This document shows, piece by piece, positions 17,561 through 25,137 of a stretch of 64,000 bases of DNA (position 1 is its first letter; each line of letters opens with the position of its first letter). A model generated the notes under the pieces. That model worked only from the letters and a program-made list of their open reading frames with translations, was not told the origin of the DNA and made no database searches. The stretch comes from Hydrogenophaga sp. (GTDB lineage Bacteria > Pseudomonadota > Gammaproteobacteria > Burkholderiales > Burkholderiaceae_C). Both the position numbers and the translations under genes were made by a program. Location of the stretch: NCBI RefSeq assembly GCF_030651625.1, contig NZ_JAUSCF010000035.1, forward strand, positions 62,001-126,000, read 5' to 3'.

Positions 17561-17645
17561 CCCCCTGCGCCGCTCACGCGTCTTCCCCCCTTGGAAAGGG
17601 GGACCGCATTGGTGGCCCGGCAAAGCCGGTTCCACGGTGCGCCTT
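17561..17645 (-). repeat. Palindromic intergenic repeat, copy F (inverted)
   Basis: On the minus strand it reads GCACCGTGGAACCGGCTTT, GCCGGGCCACC, CCCCCTTTCCAAGGGGGG, then GACGCGTGAGCGGCGCAGG. It preserves all three palindromes of copy A. It lies just upstream of the MocR-type gene. Confidence 0.65.
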
Positions 17646-17662
17646 GATCGGGCATCACTCTC

Positions 17663-17676
17663 CGATTTGCAAATCG
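17663..17676. promoter_or_regulatory. Perfect palindrome CGATTTGCAAATCG, candidate regulator operator
   Basis: A 14-bp perfect palindrome, AT-rich against a GC-rich background, ends 16 bases before the start codon of the MocR-type regulator. The position suits autorepression. Its symmetrical form differs from the surrounding repeats. Confidence 0.5.
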
Positions 17677-17692
17677 AATAAGCCGCCAGCCC

Positions 17693-19192
17693 ATGCTTTC
17701 TGAATTTCTGCTGAGTGAGATGAACCGTCTGGGCGCCAACGATGCGCTGCCGCTGCACCGCCAGCTCTACGAAGCGCTGCGCCGCGCCATGCTCGACGGC
17801 AAGCTGGGCGCGGGCGAGCGCCTGCCTTCCAGCCGCGATCTGGCGCAGGATCTGCAACTCTCGCGCAACACAGTGGTGGCCGCCATCAACCAGCTCAGTG
17901 TGGAGGGGTATCTCGCCAGCCGGGTGGGCAGTGGCACCTATGTGAACGACAGCGTGCCGCGTGCGGCGCCCGGGCAGAACGGCCGGCGCTCGGCCGGTCG
18001 CGCCAGCACCGTGCCGCAGGGTCGCCTGTCCGCCAGGGGGCTGGCCCTGACCAGCCGCTTCTGCGCCACCGAACTCGAGGTGCAACCCTTCACTCCCGGC
18101 ATTGCCGACTTCAGCGCCTTCCCGCTCACGTTGTGGCAGCGGCTGCAGAACAAGCACTGGCGCATGACCTACCCGGACATGCTAGACTACAACACCTCGG
18201 GCGGCTACGCACCGCTGCGCCGGGCCATCGCCGACTACCTGCGCGTATTCCGCAGCGTGCACCTGGATGCCGACCAGGTCATCGTCACCACCGGCACCCA
18301 GCAGTCGCTTGAACTCTGCGCCCGCCTGCTGGCCGACCACGGCGACACCGTCTGGGTGGAAGACCCCGCCTACTGGGGCGCGGCCAAGGCCTTCATGGCC
18401 AGCGGTCTCACCATCCACCCCGTGCCGGTGGACGATCAGGGCATCTGCCCCGACATGGGCGACGACAACTACCCACCCAGGCTGATCTACCTGACGCCGT
18501 CGCACCAGTACCCCACGGGCGCGGTGATGTCGCTGCCCCGGCGCCACCAGTTGCTGGCCAATGCACGCCGGCACAGCGCCTGGGTGCTGGAAGACGACTA
18601 CGACAGCGAATACCGCTTCAGCGGCCCACCCATCTCCAGCCTGGAAGGCCTGGACCCCGACGGCCGCGTGCTCTACATGGGCACCTTCTCCAAGGTGATG
18701 TACCCCGGGCTGAAGCTGGGCTACCTGGTGGTGCCCAAGCCGCTGGTGGAGCCGTTCAAGCAGGCGCACTATGACCTGAACCGCCCAGGCCAGATGCCGG
18801 TGCAGGCCGCGCTGGCCGAATTCATTGAAATGGGCCACTTCGCCAGCGCCCTGCGCCGCGCCCGACAGAATTACGCCGAGAGGCGGCAGTGTCTGCTCAC
18901 CGCACTCAAACCCGTGCTGTCAGACTCTGGCAAAGGCCCGAGCATCAGCGGCGCCGAACAGGGCCTGCACCTGTGTCTGCGCCTGCCCGCGCACACGGAC
19001 GACAAGGCCCTGGCCCAGCGCATCGCGCAGCAGGGCCTGACGGTGCGCCCGCTCTCAGCCTACTGCCTGCAGCGCACCGACCTCAAGGGCCTGGTGATCG
19101 GCTACGGCTACGCGCCACTGGCCGACATCCGTCGCTGCGGTCCGCTGCTGGCCGCGGCCGTGCAGCGCGAGCTGGGTACTGCGCTGGCCTGA
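17693..19192 (+). CDS. MocR/PdxR-type transcriptional regulator (GntR HTH + aminotransferase domain)
   Basis: 499 residues. An N-terminal winged helix (~20-85: 'LPLHRQLYEALRRAMLDGKL', 'LPSSRDLAQDLQLSRNTV', 'LASRVGSGTYV') is joined by a linker to a fold-type I aminotransferase domain (~120-490). The PLP lysine is K334 in 'GTFSKVMYPGLKLGY', and 'LTPSHQYPTGAVM' is typical of the family. Such proteins sense PLP or an amine ligand. The divergent position next to puuD suggests control of the putrescine genes, in place of the Xre-type PuuR of enterobacteria. That assignment is inference. Confidence 0.85.
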   Translation: MLSEFLLSEMNRLGANDALPLHRQLYEALRRAMLDGKLGAGERLPSSRDLAQDLQLSRNTVVAAINQLSVEGYLASRVGSGTYVNDSVPRAAPGQNGRRSAGRASTVPQGRLSARGLALTSRFCATELEVQPFTPGIADFSAFPLTLWQRLQNKHWRMTYPDMLDYNTSGGYAPLRRAIADYLRVFRSVHLDADQVIVTTGTQQSLELCARLLADHGDTVWVEDPAYWGAAKAFMASGLTIHPVPVDDQGICPDMGDDNYPPRLIYLTPSHQYPTGAVMSLPRRHQLLANARRHSAWVLEDDYDSEYRFSGPPISSLEGLDPDGRVLYMGTFSKVMYPGLKLGYLVVPKPLVEPFKQAHYDLNRPGQMPVQAALAEFIEMGHFASALRRARQNYAERRQCLLTALKPVLSDSGKGPSISGAEQGLHLCLRLPAHTDDKALAQRIAQQGLTVRPLSAYCLQRTDLKGLVIGYGYAPLADIRRCGPLLAAAVQRELGTALA

Positions 19193-19404
19193 TCGGTTTG
19201 CGGCGCCATTCGGTCGGCTTTCTGGCGATCAGCGCCTGCACACCTGATTGAGAACACCCACGCCAGCAGGAGAAGAACCGGGGAATCGCGACCGTCCAGA
19301 CCCCTGTCCAAACCGGCCAGCAGCGTGATATTTGGAGTGTGTGACAGCGCACAGACGGACTTTCACAAAGCTCGCAGTCTCGGCCCACCTTCAGGAGAAT
19401 CATC

Positions 19405-20532
19405 ATGAGTGTTCGAACCCCTTCGTTCCAGTTTTTCATGGCTTCCGTAGCCATGGCCACCTCCACTTTCGCCACACAGGCGGTCGCGCAAGCGTCCTTT
19501 TATGAGGGCCCGGCCTTCGCGGGCCAATCCCTGGTCGTCACCGAACAGGTGCGCAACATGGGACGCCAGGGCTTCAACCAGGATGCCGAGTCCGCGGTGG
19601 TGGCCAAGGGCAAGCGCTGGGAGGTCTGTGATGAAGACCGTTTCCGCGGCAACTGCATGGTGCTGCGTCCGGGGCGATACCCCACGCCAGCGTCCATGGG
19701 CCTGACCAGCCGCGTGGCCTCCGCGCGTGCGTTGCCCGACAACGAGCGCATCGCCGACAACCGCTACGCACCGGAACCGGTGGCGGCGCAACTCACCTTT
19801 TATGCGCGAGAGAACTTTCGCGGCCAGACCTACACCACCGAAGCCAACGTGCCCAACCTGCAGCGCACGGGTTTCAACGACCGCGCCGAATCGGCCGTGG
19901 TGCTGGGCGAACGCTGGGAAGTCTGCGACAACGCCCAGTTTCGCGGCCGCTGTGTGGTGCTGCGCCCCGGGCGCTACCCTTCGCTGGAAGCCATGGGCTT
20001 GAGCGGTCAGATCTCTTCACTGCGCGAAGTGGCTTGGGACGCCCGCGTTGCCAACAACCGCTACGCACCCGAACCCGTGCCGGTCTACGACAGCCGCCGC
20101 CGCCGTGGCGAGCGCCTCTTCGAAGCCGACATCACCTCCGCACGCGCGGTATTGGCCACCTCCGGTCAGCGCTGCTGGGTGGAGCAGGAACGCCTGCCCC
20201 AGGTGCGCGGTGAAGCCAATGTGCCCGCCGCCATCGCCGGCGCGCTCCTCGGCGGCATACTGGGTCACCAGGTGGGCGGCGGCAGCGGCAAGGACATCGC
20301 GACCGTGGGTGGCGTGGTTGCAGGCGCCGCCCTGGGTTCCCAGTACGGCCGCAACGGCCAGCCGGCTGGCACGCAGGACGTGCAACGCTGCGAGAACCTG
20401 CCGGGTGGCGCACAACCTGCGTACTGGGATGTGTCCTACGAATTCCGGGGCCGCCAGCACAACATCCAGATGGCCGAGGCCCCGGCGGGCCGCACCATCA
20501 CGGTGAACGACCAGGGCGAACCCCGCCAGTGA
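19405..20532 (+). CDS. Secreted protein with two beta/gamma-crystallin domains and a C-terminal glycine-zipper domain
   Basis: 375 residues. The N-terminus (1-29, 'FMASVAMATSTFATQAVAQA') is a cleavable signal peptide. Two homologous beta/gamma-crystallin-like domains follow, with the shared blocks 'RWEVCD', 'FRG.C.VLRPGRYP' and 'MGL' recurring about 99 residues apart (near residues 71 and 170). Residues ~270-320 ('AAIAGALLGGILGHQVGGG', 'GGVVAGAALGSQYG') form a 2TM glycine zipper as in outer-membrane 17-kDa-antigen-like proteins. It is probably an envelope protein, perhaps calcium-binding. AGGAG precedes the ATG. It ends convergently with puuB. Confidence 0.82.
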   Translation: MSVRTPSFQFFMASVAMATSTFATQAVAQASFYEGPAFAGQSLVVTEQVRNMGRQGFNQDAESAVVAKGKRWEVCDEDRFRGNCMVLRPGRYPTPASMGLTSRVASARALPDNERIADNRYAPEPVAAQLTFYARENFRGQTYTTEANVPNLQRTGFNDRAESAVVLGERWEVCDNAQFRGRCVVLRPGRYPSLEAMGLSGQISSLREVAWDARVANNRYAPEPVPVYDSRRRRGERLFEADITSARAVLATSGQRCWVEQERLPQVRGEANVPAAIAGALLGGILGHQVGGGSGKDIATVGGVVAGAALGSQYGRNGQPAGTQDVQRCENLPGGAQPAYWDVSYEFRGRQHNIQMAEAPAGRTITVNDQGEPRQ

Positions 20533-20543
20533 GCGTGAAGGGG

Positions 20544-20566
20544 GCGCTGCCAGTCACTGGCAGCGC
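20544..20566. terminator. Hairpin between convergent crystallin-like gene and puuB
   Basis: A perfect 10-bp stem, GCGCTGCCAG-TCA-CTGGCAGCGC, lies 12 bases after the crystallin-like stop and 30 bases after the puuB stop on the other strand. There is no clear U-tract on either side, so it may act as a bidirectional terminator or an mRNA 3'-end block. Confidence 0.6.
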
Positions 20567-20595
20567 TCGCTGCCGCGCAGGCTCCCGGGCTTTCT

Positions 20596-21906
20596 TTAAA
20601 GCATATCGCGCAAGCGGTGCCACCACATACCCAGCGCCAGGCTGGGCGTGCGCAAGAGTGCGCCGCCTGGAAAGTGGTGGTGCTGCAAACGCGCAAACAC
20701 ATCGAACCGACCAGCCTGACCGGCCACGGCTTCAGCCACCAGTTGCCCCGCCAGCCCGGTCAGCGCCACGCCGTGTCCGCTGAAACCTTGCAAGTAATAC
20801 AAATTGTCACCCAGCCGGCCGAAGTCCGGCGCGCGGTTCATGCTGATGTCCACGAACCCGCCCCACACATGTTCGACGGACATGCCGCGCAGGTCTGGAA
20901 ACACCTGGGCCATGCGCTCGTGCATGGTGGCTTCGAGGTCGCCCGGCGTTCGCGTCGTGTAGCTCACCCGGCCACCAAACAGCATGCGGTGGTCGGCACT
21001 GAAGCGGAAGTAGTCGAGCACGAAATTGTTGTCGCACACCGCCGCATTTGAGGGAATCAATCGCGCGCACAGCGCCGGGTCCAGCGGTTGCGTGCTCACC
21101 ATGTAGGTACCCACCGGCATGATGCGCGGTGCGATTTCCGGCGCCACCTGTGGACCGAACTCCGGCAGCATGCAGTTGCCCGCCAGCACACCAAAGCGCG
21201 CCGTCACCTGCCCTTGTGCGGTCGTGGCCACCAAGTGGCTGCCGCGCTGCAGCCCGGTCACGGCAGAGCCTTCAAAAATGCGCACACCTGCCGCCTGTGC
21301 AGCACGGGCCAGGCCCAGCGCGTACTTCAGCGGGTGCAGATGGCCGGAGCGGTTCTCGTACGCCGCAGCCACATAGCGCGGGCTGTCGATATGGCGGCGA
21401 ACTTCTGCGCCTTCGGCCCAGTCGCAGGCCACGCCCAGCTGTTGCATGGCGTCGATTTCGGCCCGCAATGCACGTGCCTTGCGGGCCGACTCGGCCACAT
21501 ACACATAACCCCTGACCCAGTCGCAGTCGATCTGGTGAGCCGCCATGCGCTGCTCGATCAGGTCCAGCGCTTCCAGCGACATGTCCCAGGCGCGCCGCGC
21601 ATCGGCCGCACCCAGCTGTTCCTGAAATGGTCCCAGACCGCTCGCATAGCCCACGATCGCCTGCCCGCCGTTGCGCCCGCTGGCACCACTGCCCACCCGG
21701 TCCGCCTCCAGCACCACCACGCTCAGCCCCTTCTGGGCCATTTCCAGCGCCGCAGACAGGCCGGAAAAACCCGCGCCCACCACCACCACATCGGCCTCGA
21801 TGGGCTCCTGCAGACACGGCGCCGGTGCGGGGCGTTGCACACTGGCCTCGTAATAGCTCTTCCGGTTGAGCTGGGTGTCGGAATCCGCAATCGAACGCTG
21901 GAACAT
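20596..21906 (-). CDS. puuB: Gamma-glutamylputrescine oxidase PuuB (FAD-dependent oxidoreductase, DAO family)
   Basis: 436 residues. The dinucleotide-binding motif is 'ADVVVVGAGFSGLSAALEMAQKG' and the second FAD contact 'VLEADRVGSGASGRNGGQ' is typical of the PuuB/glycine-oxidase group. It oxidises gamma-glutamylputrescine to the gamma-glutamyl-aminobutyraldehyde used by PuuC, releasing ammonia and H2O2. The ATG lies two bases after the speB stop and its ribosome-binding site GGAG is inside the end of speB, so translation of the two is likely coupled. It is in a separate transcription unit from puuA/C/D. Confidence 0.85.
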   Translation of the reverse strand: MFQRSIADSDTQLNRKSYYEASVQRPAPAPCLQEPIEADVVVVGAGFSGLSAALEMAQKGLSVVVLEADRVGSGASGRNGGQAIVGYASGLGPFQEQLGAADARRAWDMSLEALDLIEQRMAAHQIDCDWVRGYVYVAESARKARALRAEIDAMQQLGVACDWAEGAEVRRHIDSPRYVAAAYENRSGHLHPLKYALGLARAAQAAGVRIFEGSAVTGLQRGSHLVATTAQGQVTARFGVLAGNCMLPEFGPQVAPEIAPRIMPVGTYMVSTQPLDPALCARLIPSNAAVCDNNFVLDYFRFSADHRMLFGGRVSYTTRTPGDLEATMHERMAQVFPDLRGMSVEHVWGGFVDISMNRAPDFGRLGDNLYYLQGFSGHGVALTGLAGQLVAEAVAGQAGRFDVFARLQHHHFPGGALLRTPSLALGMWWHRLRDML

Positions 21907-21908
21907 GT

Positions 21909-22859
21909 TCAAGCTCCGCGCGATGGCAACAGGCCCGTCCGCTTGGCCACCTGCCCGCTGAGATAGGTCCACACGAAACTGGCGGCGGCATTGCTGGTGA
22001 GCTCGGCATGGTCGTAGGCCGGCGCCACTTCCACGCAGTCCATACCCACCCAGTTCAGGTCGGCCAGCGATTCCAGAAACGTCAGCACCTGCGAACTGGT
22101 CAAACCTCCCGGCTCGGGCGTGCCGGTGCCGGGCGCAAAGGCCGGGTCCAGCACGTCGATGTCCAGCGTGAGGTAACACGGCCGCTGGCCGATGCGCGTG
22201 CGAATGGCTTCGATGGCTGAATTCAGCCCCGCTCCGTCCAGCCCTCGCAAGGACCGCGCGGTGAAAATCTGACCGCCCTGATCGGCCACATACTCGCGCG
22301 CCGCCCGCTCACCGCTGGAGCGGATGCCGATCTGCACCGTCTGCTCAGGACGGATCAGGCCTTCCTGCAGCGCTTCATACGTCCAGGTCCCATGACCCGA
22401 GGGCTCGCCAAAATGGTCGGTCCAGGTGTCGCAGTGCGCATCGAAATGCACACAGGCCAGCGGTTCACCCTGGCCATATTGCGCGCGGGCAGCACGCAGC
22501 AGCGACAAGGTCACGGAGTGATCGCCACCCAGGAACACGCAATGGTGCCTGGCCATCAGAGCTGCCGCCTGCGCCTCGATATGGCGGCGCACCTCCGGTA
22601 GTGGCGAGGCATTCGGCAAACGCATGTCCAGCGCGTCACCCACATGATCCAGCGGGGACACATCAAACACCGGGTGAATGCCGTCGCACAGCATCAGACT
22701 CGCACTGCGGATGGCCTGCGGCCCGAAGCGCGCACCGGGTCGGTTGGTCACCACACCGTCAAAGGGTATGCCGGCCACGGCAAAAGGCTGGTCGGCCAAC
22801 GGCGAGGCAGCCAGGAAGCGGTTGGTGTTGCTGGCGTAGGCGAACTGTCCCAGGGCCAT
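21909..22859 (-). CDS. speB: Agmatinase SpeB (ureohydrolase family)
   Basis: 316 residues, full length. The binuclear manganese site motifs are all present: 'FLGGDHSVTLSLL', 'VHFDAHCDT', and 'LTLDIDVLDPAFAPGTGTPEPGG'. It hydrolyses agmatine to putrescine and urea, feeding the catabolic enzymes encoded around it. A closely related guanidino-acid hydrolase activity cannot be excluded. It is transcribed with puuB, which begins two bases after it. The ribosome-binding site is weak. Confidence 0.85.
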   Translation of the reverse strand: MALGQFAYASNTNRFLAASPLADQPFAVAGIPFDGVVTNRPGARFGPQAIRSASLMLCDGIHPVFDVSPLDHVGDALDMRLPNASPLPEVRRHIEAQAAALMARHHCVFLGGDHSVTLSLLRAARAQYGQGEPLACVHFDAHCDTWTDHFGEPSGHGTWTYEALQEGLIRPEQTVQIGIRSSGERAAREYVADQGGQIFTARSLRGLDGAGLNSAIEAIRTRIGQRPCYLTLDIDVLDPAFAPGTGTPEPGGLTSSQVLTFLESLADLNWVGMDCVEVAPAYDHAELTSNAAASFVWTYLSGQVAKRTGLLPSRGA

Positions 22860-23027
22860 GGCGTGCGATTTCTGTAAGGGAATGACGAGGAAGCTGGGAC
22901 CATGAGTCCAGACATTGGATCCGGAAGATACCCCTCAGCAGCCGTCCCGAAAGGTCCAATTCCGTGGTCGCCACTCCATCCACCCATACAAACAGACCGA
23001 AAGGAGGACTCGTCACCTCGCACGCTA

Positions 23028-23045
23028 CCGGGACTGAAATCCCGG
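23028..23045 (-). terminator. Hairpin downstream of the MFS gene
   Basis: CCGGGA-CTGAAA-TCCCGG, a 6-bp perfect stem, lies about 19-36 bases after the MFS stop on the minus strand and upstream of speB. No U-tract follows, so it is a weak terminator candidate at best. Confidence 0.35.
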
Positions 23046-23063
23046 CCACATCGGCTGTTCGCC

Positions 23064-24320
23064 TCACAAGGCCCGTTGCCGCAACGCCAGCGCGGCACCT
23101 ACCCAGAGCGCCAGCGCTGAGAACACGAGGCCGCGCGCCAGTCCGCCGGGCCCGTCGGCAATGAAACCGACCACCGTGGGACCGACAATCTGCCCGGCTG
23201 CAAAGACGATGGTGAATGCGCTGATTCCTGCCGCCCACTGCGCAGGCGGCAGGTTGTGACGCACCAGAGCGGTGGTGGATGCCACCACCGACAGGAACAC
23301 CGCACCGAACAGCAGGCCAGAGCCCAGCAGCAGCGGCCACCATGCGGTGAGCGCCGGTACGATGACGGCCAGGCCCAGCAGGGCATTCAGGCGGGCCAGG
23401 GCCTGACCGTTGTGGTGCCGGTCCAGCAGACCGGCCCAGATGCGCGAGGAAGCCAGCACCGCCACACCCAGCAGCGCGTAAAAGGCAGTGACAGCGCTGG
23501 GGCTGCTGCCCTGTTCACGCAACAGGGCAATCACAAACGTCATGTAGCCGATGTAGCCCACGCCGAAACCCGCGTAGCCCAGCAAACCAAAAGCAAAGTC
23601 GCGAACCCGGAACACGCGGTTGTGAGCCGCTGTGGCGATCGATGCGGCCGGACGGGCGGCCTCCATGCGCGCAAGCACCCTGGCTGGCCACCACATGCAC
23701 GCGGTGGCCAGCAGACACACCGCCGCCAGAGCCCACCAGGCCCATGCCCACCCGTGGGGTTGCCCGGAAGCGGCAGCGAGCACCAGCGGCACCCCCAGCG
23801 CCGACACGACGATGCCCAGACCGGTACCGCCGTAGTACAGCCCCACGAGAAAACCCGCACGCTGCGGCTGCAAGGCACCCAGGCGGGCCGCCAGCAGCCC
23901 ACCAGCAATGAACACGAAGGCACTGGCCACCCCTGCCAGCAACCTTTGTGCAAGCAACGGGGTGGCGGTGGTGAAAAATCCGCTCAAGCCCATGAAGACC
24001 GATGCCAGCACCGAACCCCACAACAGCAACGCCCCGGGAGACGCGCGGCGCATCAGCCAGGGCGTGAGCAGTGCGCCCACCAGATAGCCCACGGCATTGA
24101 AGGTGTTCATGGCACCCGCGAGCGTGTAGCTCCAGCCAAGGTCGTCGCGCATGGGCGGCAGCAGCAATCCATAGGCGAAGCGTGTGATGCCCAATGACAC
24201 GGCAGCGCCCAGCGACAGCGCCAGTGCGAGTCGCAACCAGGGGGTGCCGTCGGTGTCTGATGAGACGTGGGGGCGTGGGGATGTCAAGGCGGGGCGAAGG
24301 GCGTTGTGACGCCCGATCAT
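23064..24320 (-). CDS. MFS transporter, YbfB/YjiJ family
   Basis: 418 residues with about twelve hydrophobic segments. The opening 'LSLGAAVSLGITRFAYGLLLPPMRDDLGWSYTLAGAMNTFNAVGYLVGAL' region is the hallmark of YbfB/YjiJ-type major facilitators, in which the ITRFxYgLLLP block recurs. It sits in the inner membrane and would export or import a small solute that sequence does not reveal. It is upstream of speB-puuB on the same strand with a 204-base gap, so a polyamine role is possible but unsupported. Confidence 0.82.
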   Translation of the reverse strand: MIGRHNALRPALTSPRPHVSSDTDGTPWLRLALALSLGAAVSLGITRFAYGLLLPPMRDDLGWSYTLAGAMNTFNAVGYLVGALLTPWLMRRASPGALLLWGSVLASVFMGLSGFFTTATPLLAQRLLAGVASAFVFIAGGLLAARLGALQPQRAGFLVGLYYGGTGLGIVVSALGVPLVLAAASGQPHGWAWAWWALAAVCLLATACMWWPARVLARMEAARPAASIATAAHNRVFRVRDFAFGLLGYAGFGVGYIGYMTFVIALLREQGSSPSAVTAFYALLGVAVLASSRIWAGLLDRHHNGQALARLNALLGLAVIVPALTAWWPLLLGSGLLFGAVFLSVVASTTALVRHNLPPAQWAAGISAFTIVFAAGQIVGPTVVGFIADGPGGLARGLVFSALALWVGAALALRQRAL

Positions 24321-24375
24321 GCACGCTCTTCAAACGCAATGCTTTCGCCACCAGGGGGGGCGGCGACGACGCCGG

Positions 24376-24972
24376 TCAGCTGTCGCCCAGGCCCACGGGT
24401 GCGGGTGCACGCATCACGATCTGTGTGAACAGGCGATCGAACTGCGGATCACGCGGGATGCGGGTGTTCAGCGGGTCCAGGTTGGTGGCGAACGCGGCGT
24501 TGAGGGCATGCCAGTCGGCGTCGGTGAGGTGCTTTTCTGCTGCAGGGAGCACCTCGGTTTCCTCCAGCCGCATGTGGTGCAGGTAGAAATCCACGTACCG
24601 GGTCACTTCATCTTCAAAAGCCTGGCGCCGCGTCTCGCCCAGGTATTCCCAGGCCATGAGCAGGTGCATGAGTTCACGCACCCTTACCTCGCCGCTGATG
24701 TGGTCGCGCTCCAGCTGGTCGATGGTGGCCATCACCTGGGGTGCAGCGCGTGCCACGCGCGGGAACAGCAGGTCCGATTCCTTGGGGTGGTGCAACTTCT
24801 CCGGAAATTCGTCGATGTAGAACAACATCGCCCGCAATACGTCAAAGTACAACTCGTGCTGGTCCTTGCCCTCAGGGTCGGGCCCTCGCTTGACCATCTG
24901 GGTGAGCGATTGCAGCATCGCCGCCAGGGTGGCGTGTTCGTCGCGTATCACGCGCAAGGCTTCGTGTTTCAT
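24376..24972 (-). CDS. Hemerythrin HHE cation-binding domain protein
   Basis: 198 residues. It has the helical HHE pattern: 'IRDEHATLAAMLQSL' near the N-terminus, 'LHHPKESDLLFPRV', 'LERDHISGEV' and 'YLHHMRLEETEVLPAAEKHL', supplying the His/Glu ligands of a di-iron centre. Such proteins bind O2 or NO, or protect iron-sulfur repair. The ATG follows GGAGACAAGCTC. An FNR-type site lies about 100 bases upstream, which suggests induction when oxygen falls. Confidence 0.85.
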   Translation of the reverse strand: MKHEALRVIRDEHATLAAMLQSLTQMVKRGPDPEGKDQHELYFDVLRAMLFYIDEFPEKLHHPKESDLLFPRVARAAPQVMATIDQLERDHISGEVRVRELMHLLMAWEYLGETRRQAFEDEVTRYVDFYLHHMRLEETEVLPAAEKHLTDADWHALNAAFATNLDPLNTRIPRDPQFDRLFTQIVMRAPAPVGLGDS

Positions 24973-25072
24973 GAGCTTGTCTCCGTTCTGGGCCGCACGC
25001 CACGCGCCTGCCAATCATGACGACGACGCTCGGCGCATGCCCTGAGCTTCAGGCAAACGCTTGCCGCAGGCA

Positions 25073-25086
25073 TTGACGCACATCAA
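25073..25086 (-). promoter_or_regulatory. FNR/ANR-type box upstream of the hemerythrin gene
   Basis: TTGAC-GCAC-ATCAA differs from the FNR/ANR consensus TTGAT-N4-ATCAA at one base. It lies in the gap between the 3' end of copA and the hemerythrin start, 100 bases upstream of the latter, and can only serve that gene by position. A good -10 at the class II distance was not evident. Confidence 0.6.
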
Positions 25087-25137
25087 GCAAGCAGAGCACC
25101 GCTGCCCACAGATGGACAGCCGGCCGAGCGCAGGCTC

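Larger units (their letters stand above)
17329..17692. other. Divergent control region between puuD and the MocR-type regulator
   Basis: 364 bases without a gene. It holds two inverted copies of the palindromic repeat (17366-17430 and 17561-17645) and, outside them, two sharper dyads at 17529-17549 and 17663-17676 that look like protein-binding sites. An ATTG-GATCA-CAAT dyad lies at about 17507-17519. No unambiguous -35/-10 pair could be assigned in either direction. Confidence 0.6.

Noticed and set aside
19405-20532. Crystallin similarity as eukaryotic contamination
   Set aside because: Bacterial beta/gamma-crystallin domains are known, and this gene has a bacterial ribosome-binding site, signal peptide and glycine zipper.
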